From the NCBI GenBank assembly GCA_025774735.1, contig JALGZU010000071.1:1-10400 (forward strand): a stretch of DNA of 10,400 bases, given 5' to 3'. Both the position numbers and the translations under genes were made by a program. Numbering within the stretch: the stretch's first letter is position 1; every line of letters begins with the position of its first letter. The notes under the pieces were generated by a model. The model was not told the origin of the DNA. It searched no databases and saw only the letters and a program-made list of their open reading frames with translations. This DNA comes from a candidate division LCP-89 bacterium. Lineage in GTDB: Bacteria > Electryoneota > B3-LCP. Shown here piece after piece: positions 1 to 6,472 of this stretch.

Positions 1-1917
1 TACTATTTCGAGAAGGAAAATTATTATCAGGCCCTATCGGAATACGGCAAGCTGCTCCAGATTACCGAGAAGAAGCGCAAGCGAGCCGATATCCAGTACC
101 AGATCGGCGAATGCCACTTCGAACTCGAGGAGTTCCAGCAGGCCGAGGAAGCCTACCTAAAAGTTCTGGATGAAAAACCGAGCCGTTTGCGCCGTTTCGA
201 GGCAACCTTTAAGCGATCCCTGACACTACAAAAGCAAGGCGACCTGGAGGGGGCTCTGGCTATCTGCGAGAAGCTGTTGAAGAAGGATATTTACTTCAGC
301 TACTACGACAGGGTGCACTTGGCCAAGGCGGGTATTCTGAATGAACTGGGACGAATGGACGAGGCGGTCGACCTCTATCTGCGGATCCTTGAACTGTACC
401 CCCGGACGGAAATGTCGGCGGAAGCAAGTTACCGTCTCGGCCAGATCTATTTGCACGATCTGAATGATTTCGAAAAATCCGAAGAATATCTCGGCAAGGT
501 CCGCACCGAAATGGCACAGAGTGAGTTCGCCGAGGAAGCACAATTACTGGTCGATGATCTTCGCTATTTGAGAACGCTAATAACCGGAATCGATTCGGTA
601 CAGGCCGATATCGATACCCTGACCTACCGGCTGACATGGATCGCTGAGAATCCGCAGGAAGTCCTTGCAGACACGACCGCATCCGATTCCCTCGAACCGG
701 CGCCCCAGGACAGCTTGAGCCTGCCGCAGGAATCGCCCGTACCGGCCGATAGTGTATTTGCACCGGGAAAACCATTTCAGAAGGGATTACCCCCTGGTAT
801 GTCCGGGAAAAGCGGCACACAGCCACCGGAGTATACTCCACCGTCTCAACCCGGTTTTCCCAATATGCCGGGAGGACCGAACTACCAGCAGGGCATGCAA
901 TCCACTGCGCCCGCGGTTCAGCGGATTGTGGCCCTTCCCACTGATTCAGCGGCGGTTCTCGAACGGATTGACACAGACCGGCAAGCCCTGGCATCCCTGC
1001 GGTACCGTCTGGCCGAGCATCTCTGGAGTCGGTTTGAAGATACGGATTCCGCCCGGGTGATTCTCACTGACCTCGCCGTGCAATCCGATTACGACGACGT
1101 GCGTGCACGCTCGCTAATGACGCTATACCATCTTGAAACCGCCACGTCGCCCGATTCGACGGGATCAGATTCCATACCACGAGTAATCCATCAGGAGTTC
1201 CCGGAGAGCGACTTCGATCGCTGGGCTCGGTCGATTCTGGGGCTGGATCCACTGCCCGAACCGGTTGATTCAGTGGCCGATCTCTTCAACCTGGCAGAGG
1301 ATTTATGGGCGGAGGAGGAAGCTCTGGATGGGGCTATCGAAACCTATCAACAGGTCTATGAACTCTGGCCGGAATCCGACCTGGCGCCGAAAGCGCTATA
1401 CGCCATTGCGTGGCTTCAAGAGAATCGCCTCGACGATCCGGCCGGCGCTCTTGTCTCCTATGATTCCCTGTATGCCAGGTATCCCGGTTCAGTGTACGCT
1501 CCGATCGCTCAGAGGAAAACAGCTCCACCACCGCCGGATGAACCAGACAGCGCAGCCGTCATCGAAGACACTACCGGAATAGTCCCACTCGCGTTCCAGA
1601 TTGGCTCGGCTCCGCCTGGATCCGGCCCCCCGCAGATCATCGGTGGAGAAGGAGCCATCCAGAATGTCATCGATCAGGATCGCCTCTACCCCATGGTAGC
1701 CCTCGAAGCCGAGATCCCGGGGGAGGCTATCGTCCGATTCACGGTTGATGTGAAGGGCACTCCGGGCAATTTTGAGATTATGCGCGAGGAGCCTGAAGGA
1801 TTCGATTTCGGGGAAATGGCTATCCAAGCTCTGCAAAAAGTGAAGTTCCAACCCGGCTATAATAACGGCGAATATATAGAATCACCCGCCACTCAACTCG
1901 TGCGGTTTACCCCCTGA
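1..1917 (+). CDS. TPR-repeat protein with C-terminal TonB domain (5' end missing)
   Basis: The reading frame is open from base 1 to the TGA at 1915-1917, giving 638 codons with no convincing start, so the gene begins upstream of the window. Codons 1 to about 200 are helical TPR-like repeats with the usual spaced A/G/Y/L pattern, for example YQIGECHFELEEFQQAEEAY and RLGQIYLHDLNDFEKSEEYL. A low-complexity linker rich in Asp, Ser, Pro and Gly follows (about 215-310), then another helical TPR-like block (about 425-505). Codons 553-638 match the TonB C-terminal fold: a YP near the start, an IPGEAIVRFTVDVKG strand pair, and a final KVKFQPG segment. TonB-type domains contact outer-membrane receptors or act as periplasmic protein-protein modules. 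The TPRs suggest a scaffold role in the envelope. No signal peptide or membrane anchor can be seen because the N-terminus is absent. It ends one base before pyrK, so they are probably co-transcribed. The domain call is firm; the cellular role is unknown. Confidence 0.85.
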   Translation, partial: YYFEKENYYQALSEYGKLLQITEKKRKRADIQYQIGECHFELEEFQQAEEAYLKVLDEKPSRLRRFEATFKRSLTLQKQGDLEGALAICEKLLKKDIYFSYYDRVHLAKAGILNELGRMDEAVDLYLRILELYPRTEMSAEASYRLGQIYLHDLNDFEKSEEYLGKVRTEMAQSEFAEEAQLLVDDLRYLRTLITGIDSVQADIDTLTYRLTWIAENPQEVLADTTASDSLEPAPQDSLSLPQESPVPADSVFAPGKPFQKGLPPGMSGKSGTQPPEYTPPSQPGFPNMPGGPNYQQGMQSTAPAVQRIVALPTDSAAVLERIDTDRQALASLRYRLAEHLWSRFEDTDSARVILTDLAVQSDYDDVRARSLMTLYHLETATSPDSTGSDSIPRVIHQEFPESDFDRWARSILGLDPLPEPVDSVADLFNLAEDLWAEEEALDGAIETYQQVYELWPESDLAPKALYAIAWLQENRLDDPAGALVSYDSLYARYPGSVYAPIAQRKTAPPPPDEPDSAAVIEDTTGIVPLAFQIGSAPPGSGPPQIIGGEGAIQNVIDQDRLYPMVALEAEIPGEAIVRFTVDVKGTPGNFEIMREEPEGFDFGEMAIQALQKVKFQPGYNNGEYIESPATQLVRFTP

Positions 1918-1918
1918 T

Positions 1919-2707
1919 ATGATCCAGGAAACAGGCGTTGTGCGCCACATTCACCGATTTCGACCCGCCCTCTTCAGCCTGACACTCGACCTCCCTGGAA
2001 TTGCCCGCTCGACAGAACCCGGGCAATTTGTGCATGTAAAATTGGATCGAGTCCCGGAAGCGATTCTGCGCAGACCTTTCAGCGTCGCCGCAGTGCGAGG
2101 GAATGAGATTGACCTGATCATCAAGGCCGTAGGGACCGGGACCAAAGCGCTCGCGGAATCCGAAGTGGGGCAGCGCTATGATGTGCTGGGACCTCTGGGC
2201 AGAGGATTTACAATTAGGGATGTGAAGACCGCTTACCTCATCGGAGGAGGGATCGGCGTGGCTCCTCTGCTGGCACTCCAGGATGAATTACTGAAACGCG
2301 GTATCGCCGTGCATTTCTTTCTGGGGGGACAAACGCACCAAGAATTTCCCCTTCCAGACGATGCCCTGCCCGGTCGCAATATCGTTGCAGCCACGGACGA
2401 CGGCAGTTTCGGTGAAACGGGCTTTGTAACAGCCGCCTTCGAGAATCACATCCGGGATGGCATAGGGGAGAAAGCGTGTGTCTACTCTTGCGGACCCGTA
2501 CTCATGATGAAGGAAACAGACCGTATATGCGCAGAGTATAAGCTATCACATCAAGTATCACTTGAAAATCGGATGGCCTGCGGAATCGGGGTTTGCCAGG
2601 GGTGTGCTCTGAAACTGAGTGAAGACGGGGATCGCGGTGGGTTCCGTCTCGTTTGCAGCGATGGTCCCGTCTTCGACGCTCGGGACGTAGATTGGGCTTC
2701 ACTGTAA
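1919..2707 (+). CDS. pyrK: Dihydroorotate dehydrogenase B electron-transfer subunit (PyrK)
   Basis: The 262-aa protein has the usual PyrK length and layout. An N-terminal FAD-binding barrel carries RRPFSV at 51-56 and GTGT at 72-75. An NAD-binding Rossmann part carries GGGIGVAP at 109-116 and SCGP at 190-193. A C-terminal [2Fe-2S] site has Cys221, Cys226, Cys229 and Cys246 in the CX4CX2C...C arrangement typical of PyrK. In class 1B enzymes this cytosolic subunit passes electrons from FMN in PyrD through the 2Fe-2S cluster and FAD to NAD+, in de novo pyrimidine synthesis. The ATG lies one base after the preceding TGA and has no clear Shine-Dalgarno sequence, so translational coupling is likely. 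The partner pyrD lies about 1.8 kb downstream, with two other genes between, which is unusual. The general ferredoxin-reductase family is an alternative, but the cysteine pattern plus pyrD in the same run favours PyrK. Confidence 0.93.
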   Translation: MIQETGVVRHIHRFRPALFSLTLDLPGIARSTEPGQFVHVKLDRVPEAILRRPFSVAAVRGNEIDLIIKAVGTGTKALAESEVGQRYDVLGPLGRGFTIRDVKTAYLIGGGIGVAPLLALQDELLKRGIAVHFFLGGQTHQEFPLPDDALPGRNIVAATDDGSFGETGFVTAAFENHIRDGIGEKACVYSCGPVLMMKETDRICAEYKLSHQVSLENRMACGIGVCQGCALKLSEDGDRGGFRLVCSDGPVFDARDVDWASL

Positions 2708-2717
2708 TTGGAGTCTC

Positions 2718-3596
2718 ATGATCGTTGACGTCCTCATCATCGGCGCCGGCCCGGCAGGCATCACCGCCGCGATTCAATTGAAGCGGTCGGGCCTGGAGCC
2801 TTTTATTGTCGAAAAAGATTGTATTGGTGGTGCGCTTCTGAACGCCGGCTGGGTGGAGAATTACCCCGGCTTTAGCCCTGGCATTACAGGATCTGACCTC
2901 GTGAAAATCTTCGAGCAACACCTCGCGGTTCTGGAAATAGAGGTCCATCCGATAACCGTTGAAGAATTGCACCTGGAGGGAGATCAATTCAGCCTGCGGA
3001 GCTCGGAAGGGGAAATCCGTACCCGGGCGGTCGTGGTAGCCACGGGGTGTAAACCGAATCGCCTGGGGATTCCCGGTGAAGAGGAATTGGTCGGTAGATC
3101 GGTCTTTTACGAGCTGCGTGATCTTCCTGCAGAAGTGGGTCGGTTTATTTGCATCGTGGGTGGAGGTGATGCTGCATTCGATTATGCGTTGTCGCTGGCC
3201 CGGCATGACAAAGATGTTGCCGTGGTTATGCGCTCGGAAAAACCGAATTGTCTACCGCTGCTACATCAGCGCGCCAGCCAGCATCCCCGGATCCGACTGG
3301 TTACCAATTCGGAGCCGTTGGAGTTCACAGAAAATGGGGAGGAGGTCAGGATCGCCCTGCGGGGGGATGCCGAACCTGCTATGATGTGCCATACCGTCCT
3401 GGTCGCCGTGGGACGGGAACCGAACCTCGATTTTTTATCACCCGAATTAAGGCCTCCAGAACGAACTTCTCTACCCATCTACTACGCCGGCGACGTCGTC
3501 AACGGCAGTTTTCGCCAGGTGGGTATTGCGGTCGGAGACGGATTGCGTTGCGCCATGAATATTGTCAGCATGTTTTCTGAATCTGAAGCCCTATGA
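2718..3596 (+). CDS. Thioredoxin-reductase-like FAD/NAD(P) oxidoreductase lacking the CxxC motif
   Basis: The 292-aa protein has the two-dinucleotide-fold plan of the thioredoxin reductase family. The FAD motif GAGPAG is at 9-14, the ATG motif at 108-110 is followed by the LGIPGEEE segment, the second nucleotide motif GGGDAA is at 148-153, and the FAD-contacting AGDV is at 257-260. In true thioredoxin reductases a redox CxxC falls between the GR(S/G)V segment and the GGGDAA motif. Here that stretch (about 128-147) reads FYELRDLPAEV and has no CxxC; only Cys145 is present. The protein is therefore unlikely to reduce thioredoxin. Its fold better suits a ferredoxin:NAD(P)H reductase or other electron-transfer flavoenzyme. 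The NADPH-type HRR motif is also not evident (MRSEK at 171-175), so NADH use is possible. A GGAG sits four bases before the ATG. The stop overlaps the next start in ATGA. The family call is firm; the partner is inferred. Confidence 0.85.
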   Translation: MIVDVLIIGAGPAGITAAIQLKRSGLEPFIVEKDCIGGALLNAGWVENYPGFSPGITGSDLVKIFEQHLAVLEIEVHPITVEELHLEGDQFSLRSSEGEIRTRAVVVATGCKPNRLGIPGEEELVGRSVFYELRDLPAEVGRFICIVGGGDAAFDYALSLARHDKDVAVVMRSEKPNCLPLLHQRASQHPRIRLVTNSEPLEFTENGEEVRIALRGDAEPAMMCHTVLVAVGREPNLDFLSPELRPPERTSLPIYYAGDVVNGSFRQVGIAVGDGLRCAMNIVSMFSESEAL

Positions 3597-4510
3597 ACGT
3601 CCTCGAAAGCTACGGTCACGAAGACCTTGCACTGCTATATGTTGCTGAAACCGGCGATGGCTCACTGGTCGAATTCGTTGAATCGACACAACCGCCTCTG
3701 CCCCGTGAAGAGAAATGGGTTCTCATCGTTTCTACACTACGGGGCTGTCCCGCCAATTGCCTGATGTGCGATGCGGGGGGGGCGTACACCGGTCCCTTGA
3801 GCGTGGCAGAGATTCTATCCCAGATCGACGCCATGGTTGATGCCCGCTTCCCCGATAGGCATATCCCAATTCCCAAATTCAAGATTCAGTTTGCGCGAAT
3901 GGGTGAACCCGCTTTAAACGATGCGGTTCTCGACGTTCTGAGAGTCCTGCCCGGCCGCTACAGCGCTCCGGGGATGATGCCCTGTCTTTCGACTATTATG
4001 CCGCGGCGCCGGGAGGGTTTTTTTTCGGCGTTGGCGGAGATAAAAAATGAACTGTTTGGTCAAGGCCGCTTCCAGATGCAGTTTTCCTTGCACACCACCG
4101 ATACGGATAAGCGGAATCAGTTGATCAATTTCCCCGTGCTGAGTTTTGCAGAAGCAGCCAAAATCGGCGGCTCCTTCTTCCGGACGGGAGATCGCAAAAT
4201 TGCCCTGAATTTTGCCCTTGCAGAGGGTTACCCCGTCGATGCAGCGGTTCTTTCACAGTACTTCGATCCCTCTATATACCTGATAAAACTCACCCCCCTG
4301 AATCCGACAGACCGAGGGCGGCATCATGGTTTGAGGACCCGTATCGATCCATCTAGTGGTGCAGGGTCAGCCGAAGTCGTATCAGCGCTGAAGATTGCGG
4401 GATATAACGTTATCCTCAGCCTCGGCGAACCTGAGGAAGACACCATCGGATCGAATTGTGGGCAATACGTGACCCGATACAGAAGAAAGCAGGAGGCGGC
4501 TGGAGTGTGA
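3593..4510 (+). CDS. RlmN/Cfr-like radical SAM protein, short form
   Basis: The 305-aa protein has a radical SAM [4Fe-4S] motif CPANCLMC (Cys52, Cys56, Cys59) and a GEP motif in RMGEPALN (102-109). RlmN-like landmarks follow in the right order: CLSTIMP, FSLHTTDTDKRNQLIN, LIKLTPLNP, and a C-terminal SNCGQYV with Cys289. In RlmN and Cfr the matching CGQ cysteine is methylated and carries the methylene group to adenine C2 or C8 of 23S rRNA or tRNA. Two things differ. Only about 50 residues precede the cluster, against about 124 in E. coli RlmN, so the usual N-terminal domain is missing. The second catalytic cysteine of RlmN (Cys118 in E. coli, seven residues before the first cluster cysteine) is Ile45 here. 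Substrate and reaction are therefore open. The ATG overlaps the upstream stop (ATGA), and the TGA overlaps the pyrD GTG, so expression is coupled to both neighbours. Family assignment is good; an ordinary RlmN function is doubtful. Confidence 0.85.
   Translation: MNVLESYGHEDLALLYVAETGDGSLVEFVESTQPPLPREEKWVLIVSTLRGCPANCLMCDAGGAYTGPLSVAEILSQIDAMVDARFPDRHIPIPKFKIQFARMGEPALNDAVLDVLRVLPGRYSAPGMMPCLSTIMPRRREGFFSALAEIKNELFGQGRFQMQFSLHTTDTDKRNQLINFPVLSFAEAAKIGGSFFRTGDRKIALNFALAEGYPVDAAVLSQYFDPSIYLIKLTPLNPTDRGRHHGLRTRIDPSSGAGSAEVVSALKIAGYNVILSLGEPEEDTIGSNCGQYVTRYRRKQEAAGV
4491..4496 (+). promoter_or_regulatory. Shine-Dalgarno sequence for pyrD
   Basis: A perfect AGGAGG lies inside the 3' end of the radical SAM gene, ten bases before the GTG at 4507. 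It is the strongest ribosome-binding site noticed in the window. It fixes the pyrD start at 4507 rather than at an in-frame TTG farther upstream. Confidence 0.75.
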
Positions 4511-5424
4511 AGATCGATCTTAGCGTAAAAATCGGAATCCTGAAGCTGAAGAATCCGGTCCTCGTCGCTTCAGGGACGTTCGGCTATGGAACCGAATACG
4601 GCGAATTTTTCGACGTTTCTCAACTCGGGGGAATCATCACCAAGACGATCACACCGAAACCGAGAGCTGGCAATCCCTCACCCCGCATCTGGGAAGTCGG
4701 GGGTGGGATGCTGAATTCAATCGGCCTGGCCAATGTTGGTGCCGAAGCGTTCATCTCGGATAAACTCCCGGCGCTGCGGGATCTCGACACGACTGTGATT
4801 GTCAACGTGGCGGGCGCCAGCATTGAAGAATACTGGGAAGTCGTGGAGAAACTCGATTCTGAAGAGGGCTTCGAGGCTTACGAGATCAACATTTCCTGTC
4901 CGAACGTCAAAGATGAAGGCATGGCTTTCGGATCAAATCCGAAGGTGACCGAACAGATCGTGCATGGCATCCGCGAACGCACGAAGAGACCGATCATACC
5001 GAAATTGACGCCAAATGTTACCTATCTGCCCGAAATTGCTCATGCCTGTGAAGACGCAGGTGCTGATGCCATCTCACTGATCAACACAATTGTGGGGATG
5101 TCGGTGGACATTGTGAGCCGGAAGCCTCGCTTGGCCACTGTCACAGGTGGTTATTCCGGTCCACCCATCAAACCCGTTGCCCTGGCCAAGGTTTTTGAAG
5201 CGCATAATACGGTTTCCATTCCCATCATCGGAATCGGCGGGATAACGAATGTGACAGACGTCATCGAATTCATGATAACGGGAGCTTGTGCCGTTCAGGT
5301 GGGAACTGCTAACTTTGTAAATCCACTGACTTCGCTTGAAATTATCGATAGTCTGAATACGTATTGTCATGATAATGGAATCACCAGGCTCCAGGATCTG
5401 ATGGGTACGCTGCGACTCGAATAG
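4507..5424 (+). CDS. pyrD: Dihydroorotate dehydrogenase class 1B catalytic subunit (PyrD)
   Basis: Starting at GTG 4507 the protein is 305 aa, the normal size for a class 1B PyrD. It is a cytosolic FMN-dependent TIM barrel that oxidises dihydroorotate to orotate. Visible motifs are ASGTFGYG near 21-28, the substrate loop with NSIGLAN at 70-76, the catalytic-loop segment INISCPN at 127-133 and the FMN-phosphate region IIGIGGI followed by GACAVQVGTA. The catalytic base is Cys131, as expected for class 1 enzymes; class 2 membrane enzymes use Ser. Class 1B enzymes need PyrK to use NAD+, and pyrK is in the same gene run. The GTG start is chosen because it begins the conserved MKIDLSVKIG-type N-terminus, follows AGGAGG and overlaps the preceding stop as GTGA. 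The in-frame TTG at 4456 would add 17 residues with no family support. Confidence 0.96.
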   Translation: MKIDLSVKIGILKLKNPVLVASGTFGYGTEYGEFFDVSQLGGIITKTITPKPRAGNPSPRIWEVGGGMLNSIGLANVGAEAFISDKLPALRDLDTTVIVNVAGASIEEYWEVVEKLDSEEGFEAYEINISCPNVKDEGMAFGSNPKVTEQIVHGIRERTKRPIIPKLTPNVTYLPEIAHACEDAGADAISLINTIVGMSVDIVSRKPRLATVTGGYSGPPIKPVALAKVFEAHNTVSIPIIGIGGITNVTDVIEFMITGACAVQVGTANFVNPLTSLEIIDSLNTYCHDNGITRLQDLMGTLRLE

Positions 5425-5427
5425 AAC

Positions 5428-5844
5428 ATGCATAAACTACCTCGCATTACACTACTATTCCTGGTAGGATTCCTGTTAGGCTGCTCATCCATGCCCCGGT
5501 ATCGGAGTGGACCCCCGCCGGTGAAACCCGGCGGAAGATACGTGGAAACCGGCATCGCATCCTATTACGCCGAAAAGTTCCATGGCCGGCCCACCGCTTC
5601 AGGGGAGATTTTCGATATGTACGCCATCTCCGCCGCACATAAAACCCTGCCTTTCGGCACGGTTGTCAAGGTAAAAAACCTGGACAACGGCAAAGCTATG
5701 AACGTTCGGATCAACGACCGCGGTCCATTTATTCGAGGCCGAATCATCGACCTCTCATATGGGGCAGCCAAGGTCGTCGGGCTTATCATCCCAGGCACCG
5801 CACGGGTTCGCATCGAGGTGATATCCTGGGGGGATCAGGATTGA
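5428..5844 (+). CDS. rlpA: RlpA-like double-psi beta-barrel lipoprotein
   Basis: This 138-aa lipoprotein has a signal peptide with a hydrophobic core (about 8-17) and lipobox LLGC ending in Cys19. A short Pro/Gly linker leads to an RlpA double-psi beta-barrel domain (about 38-135). Diagnostic segments are [19 protein letters not shown] (42-60), [10 protein letters not shown] (69-78), INDRGPF (95-101) and GRIIDLS (104-110). The conserved acidic and His positions of the family (Glu60, Asp63, His71, Asp97) are kept. RlpA proteins sit in the outer membrane facing the periplasm; the Pseudomonas enzyme is a lytic transglycosylase that cuts denuded glycan strands at the septum. Unlike E. coli or Pseudomonas RlpA, this one has no C-terminal SPOR domain, so septal targeting through denuded glycan binding is not expected. 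The ATG lies three bases after the pyrD stop, without a clear Shine-Dalgarno sequence. Enzymatic activity is inferred. Confidence 0.9.
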   Translation: MHKLPRITLLFLVGFLLGCSSMPRYRSGPPPVKPGGRYVETGIASYYAEKFHGRPTASGEIFDMYAISAAHKTLPFGTVVKVKNLDNGKAMNVRINDRGPFIRGRIIDLSYGAAKVVGLIIPGTARVRIEVISWGDQD

Positions 5845-5920
5845 CAAGTAGATTTGATTATCGCTGGCGACCGGCCCGGCAAAAACACTGAACTCGCTCA
5901 GGTAACCTCCAAATCGAATC

Positions 5921-6325
5921 ATGGCAAACGTTAATCATATCGGCCGCTTCACAACCCGGTGGCTCTCCTACACTGCGCGCCTCATCGTCCTGGTGTGGGC
6001 GATCAGTTGGCTTGTAACCTCCTTCAAGTCCGTGGCGGCCGTTGGATTCAACCTCACAGGAATCTCGGTGGCAGCGTTGTATTCGATTTTCTTCCTTGGA
6101 TCTACCTTTCTCGCCTGGCGGTGGGAAGGATTCGGAGGGCTGGTCCTGATCGCGGAAGGATTGCTTATTGCCATTTTTTATCCTCTGCTGGTGGTAGGAC
6201 GGGTATCCCTGAAGTTCGTTATATACCTGGAATTGACCATGGCTGTACCAGCGATCGTCGCCGGCATCTTATTCTGTATCAGTTGGTGGGAGAAGAAGAG
6301 ATTTGAATCCGAAAGATGCGAATGA
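5921..6325 (+). CDS. Small four-helix membrane protein of unknown function
   Basis: The 134-aa product has four predicted membrane helices at about 15-35, 45-66, 71-92 and 98-121. The ends are basic or charged: RWLSYTAR precedes helix 1, and WWEKKRFESERCE follows helix 4. A WRWEGFGG segment (66-73) joins helices 2 and 3, a layout seen in small conserved membrane proteins of unknown role. No catalytic or metal-binding motif is visible. The assigned ATG has no Shine-Dalgarno sequence in front (the upstream strand reads AACCTCC), so the start is not certain, though no better one was noticed. It is separated by 76 bases from the RlpA gene and by 147 bases from the FKBP gene. It could be co-transcribed with the upstream run. 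I do not recognise a named family. Confidence 0.75.
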   Translation: MANVNHIGRFTTRWLSYTARLIVLVWAISWLVTSFKSVAAVGFNLTGISVAALYSIFFLGSTFLAWRWEGFGGLVLIAEGLLIAIFYPLLVVGRVSLKFVIYLELTMAVPAIVAGILFCISWWEKKRFESERCE

Positions 6326-6351
6326 AGTAATCTATAAAATAAACGACCCTT

Positions 6352-6380
6352 TTGACTTGATATTTCAAGATTCTGATAAG
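6352..6380 (+). promoter_or_regulatory. Possible sigma70-type promoter for the FKBP gene
   Basis: TTGACT (6352-6357) resembles a -35 box with five of six bases. GATAAG (6375-6380) is a possible -10 box with four of six bases, and the spacer is 17 bases. The surrounding region is noticeably AT-richer than the coding DNA on either side. Inside it is a small palindrome, CTTGA-TATT-TCAAG (6356-6369), overlapping the -35 edge, where a repressor could bind. The expected transcript would have a leader of about 85 bases before the FKBP start. Consensus may differ in this organism, so this is tentative. Confidence 0.35.
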
Positions 6381-6399
6381 AAATTATATCAGGTGATTC

Positions 6400-6428
6400 T
6401 GGACCGCTGCAGCAGTAGTCCAATTTTT
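6400..6428 (+). terminator. Hairpin followed by a T-run in the FKBP leader
   Basis: The stretch 6400-6422 can fold into a short hairpin. TGGAC pairs with GTCCA, followed by one mismatch, a G-U pair and three more pairs (CTG with CAG) around a three-base loop. TTTTT follows at 6424-6428. The form is that of a weak rho-independent terminator. It could end transcripts from the upstream membrane-protein gene. If the promoter at 6352 is real, it could instead act as a leader hairpin or attenuator for the FKBP gene. The stem is imperfect and the T-run short, so efficiency is doubtful. Confidence 0.35.
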
Positions 6429-6472
6429 GCACTGCGGCGTGAGTTTTTGCTAACATAACGAAAGGCACAAAC

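Noticed and set aside
187..189. TTG as the start of the first gene
   Set aside because: The frame is open from base 1 and codons 1-62 already encode good TPR sequence, so the gene clearly starts upstream of the window.
2502..3206. A 234-codon antisense frame across the pyrK/flavoprotein junction
   Set aside because: It lies opposite two well-supported genes and its translation shows no domain or membrane pattern; it is a shadow of their codon use. Antisense frames at 296-994 and 1489-1851 are rejected for the same reason.
2718..3596. Calling the flavoprotein thioredoxin reductase (trxB)
   Set aside because: The CxxC needed to reduce thioredoxin is absent from its expected place.
4456..4506. 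A 17-residue N-terminal extension of PyrD from a TTG
   Set aside because: The added residues do not look like PyrD, and the GTG at 4507 has a perfect AGGAGG ten bases upstream.
3593..4510. Calling the radical SAM protein plain RlmN (23S rRNA/tRNA adenine-C2 methyltransferase)
   Set aside because: The N-terminal domain is missing and the Cys118 position is Ile, so the standard function cannot be assumed.
6427..6456. Second promoter candidate (TTGCAC / TAACAT, 18-base spacer) before the FKBP gene
   Set aside because: The boxes match only three and four bases of the consensus, and the transcript would begin at or inside the ribosome-binding site at 6461-6465.
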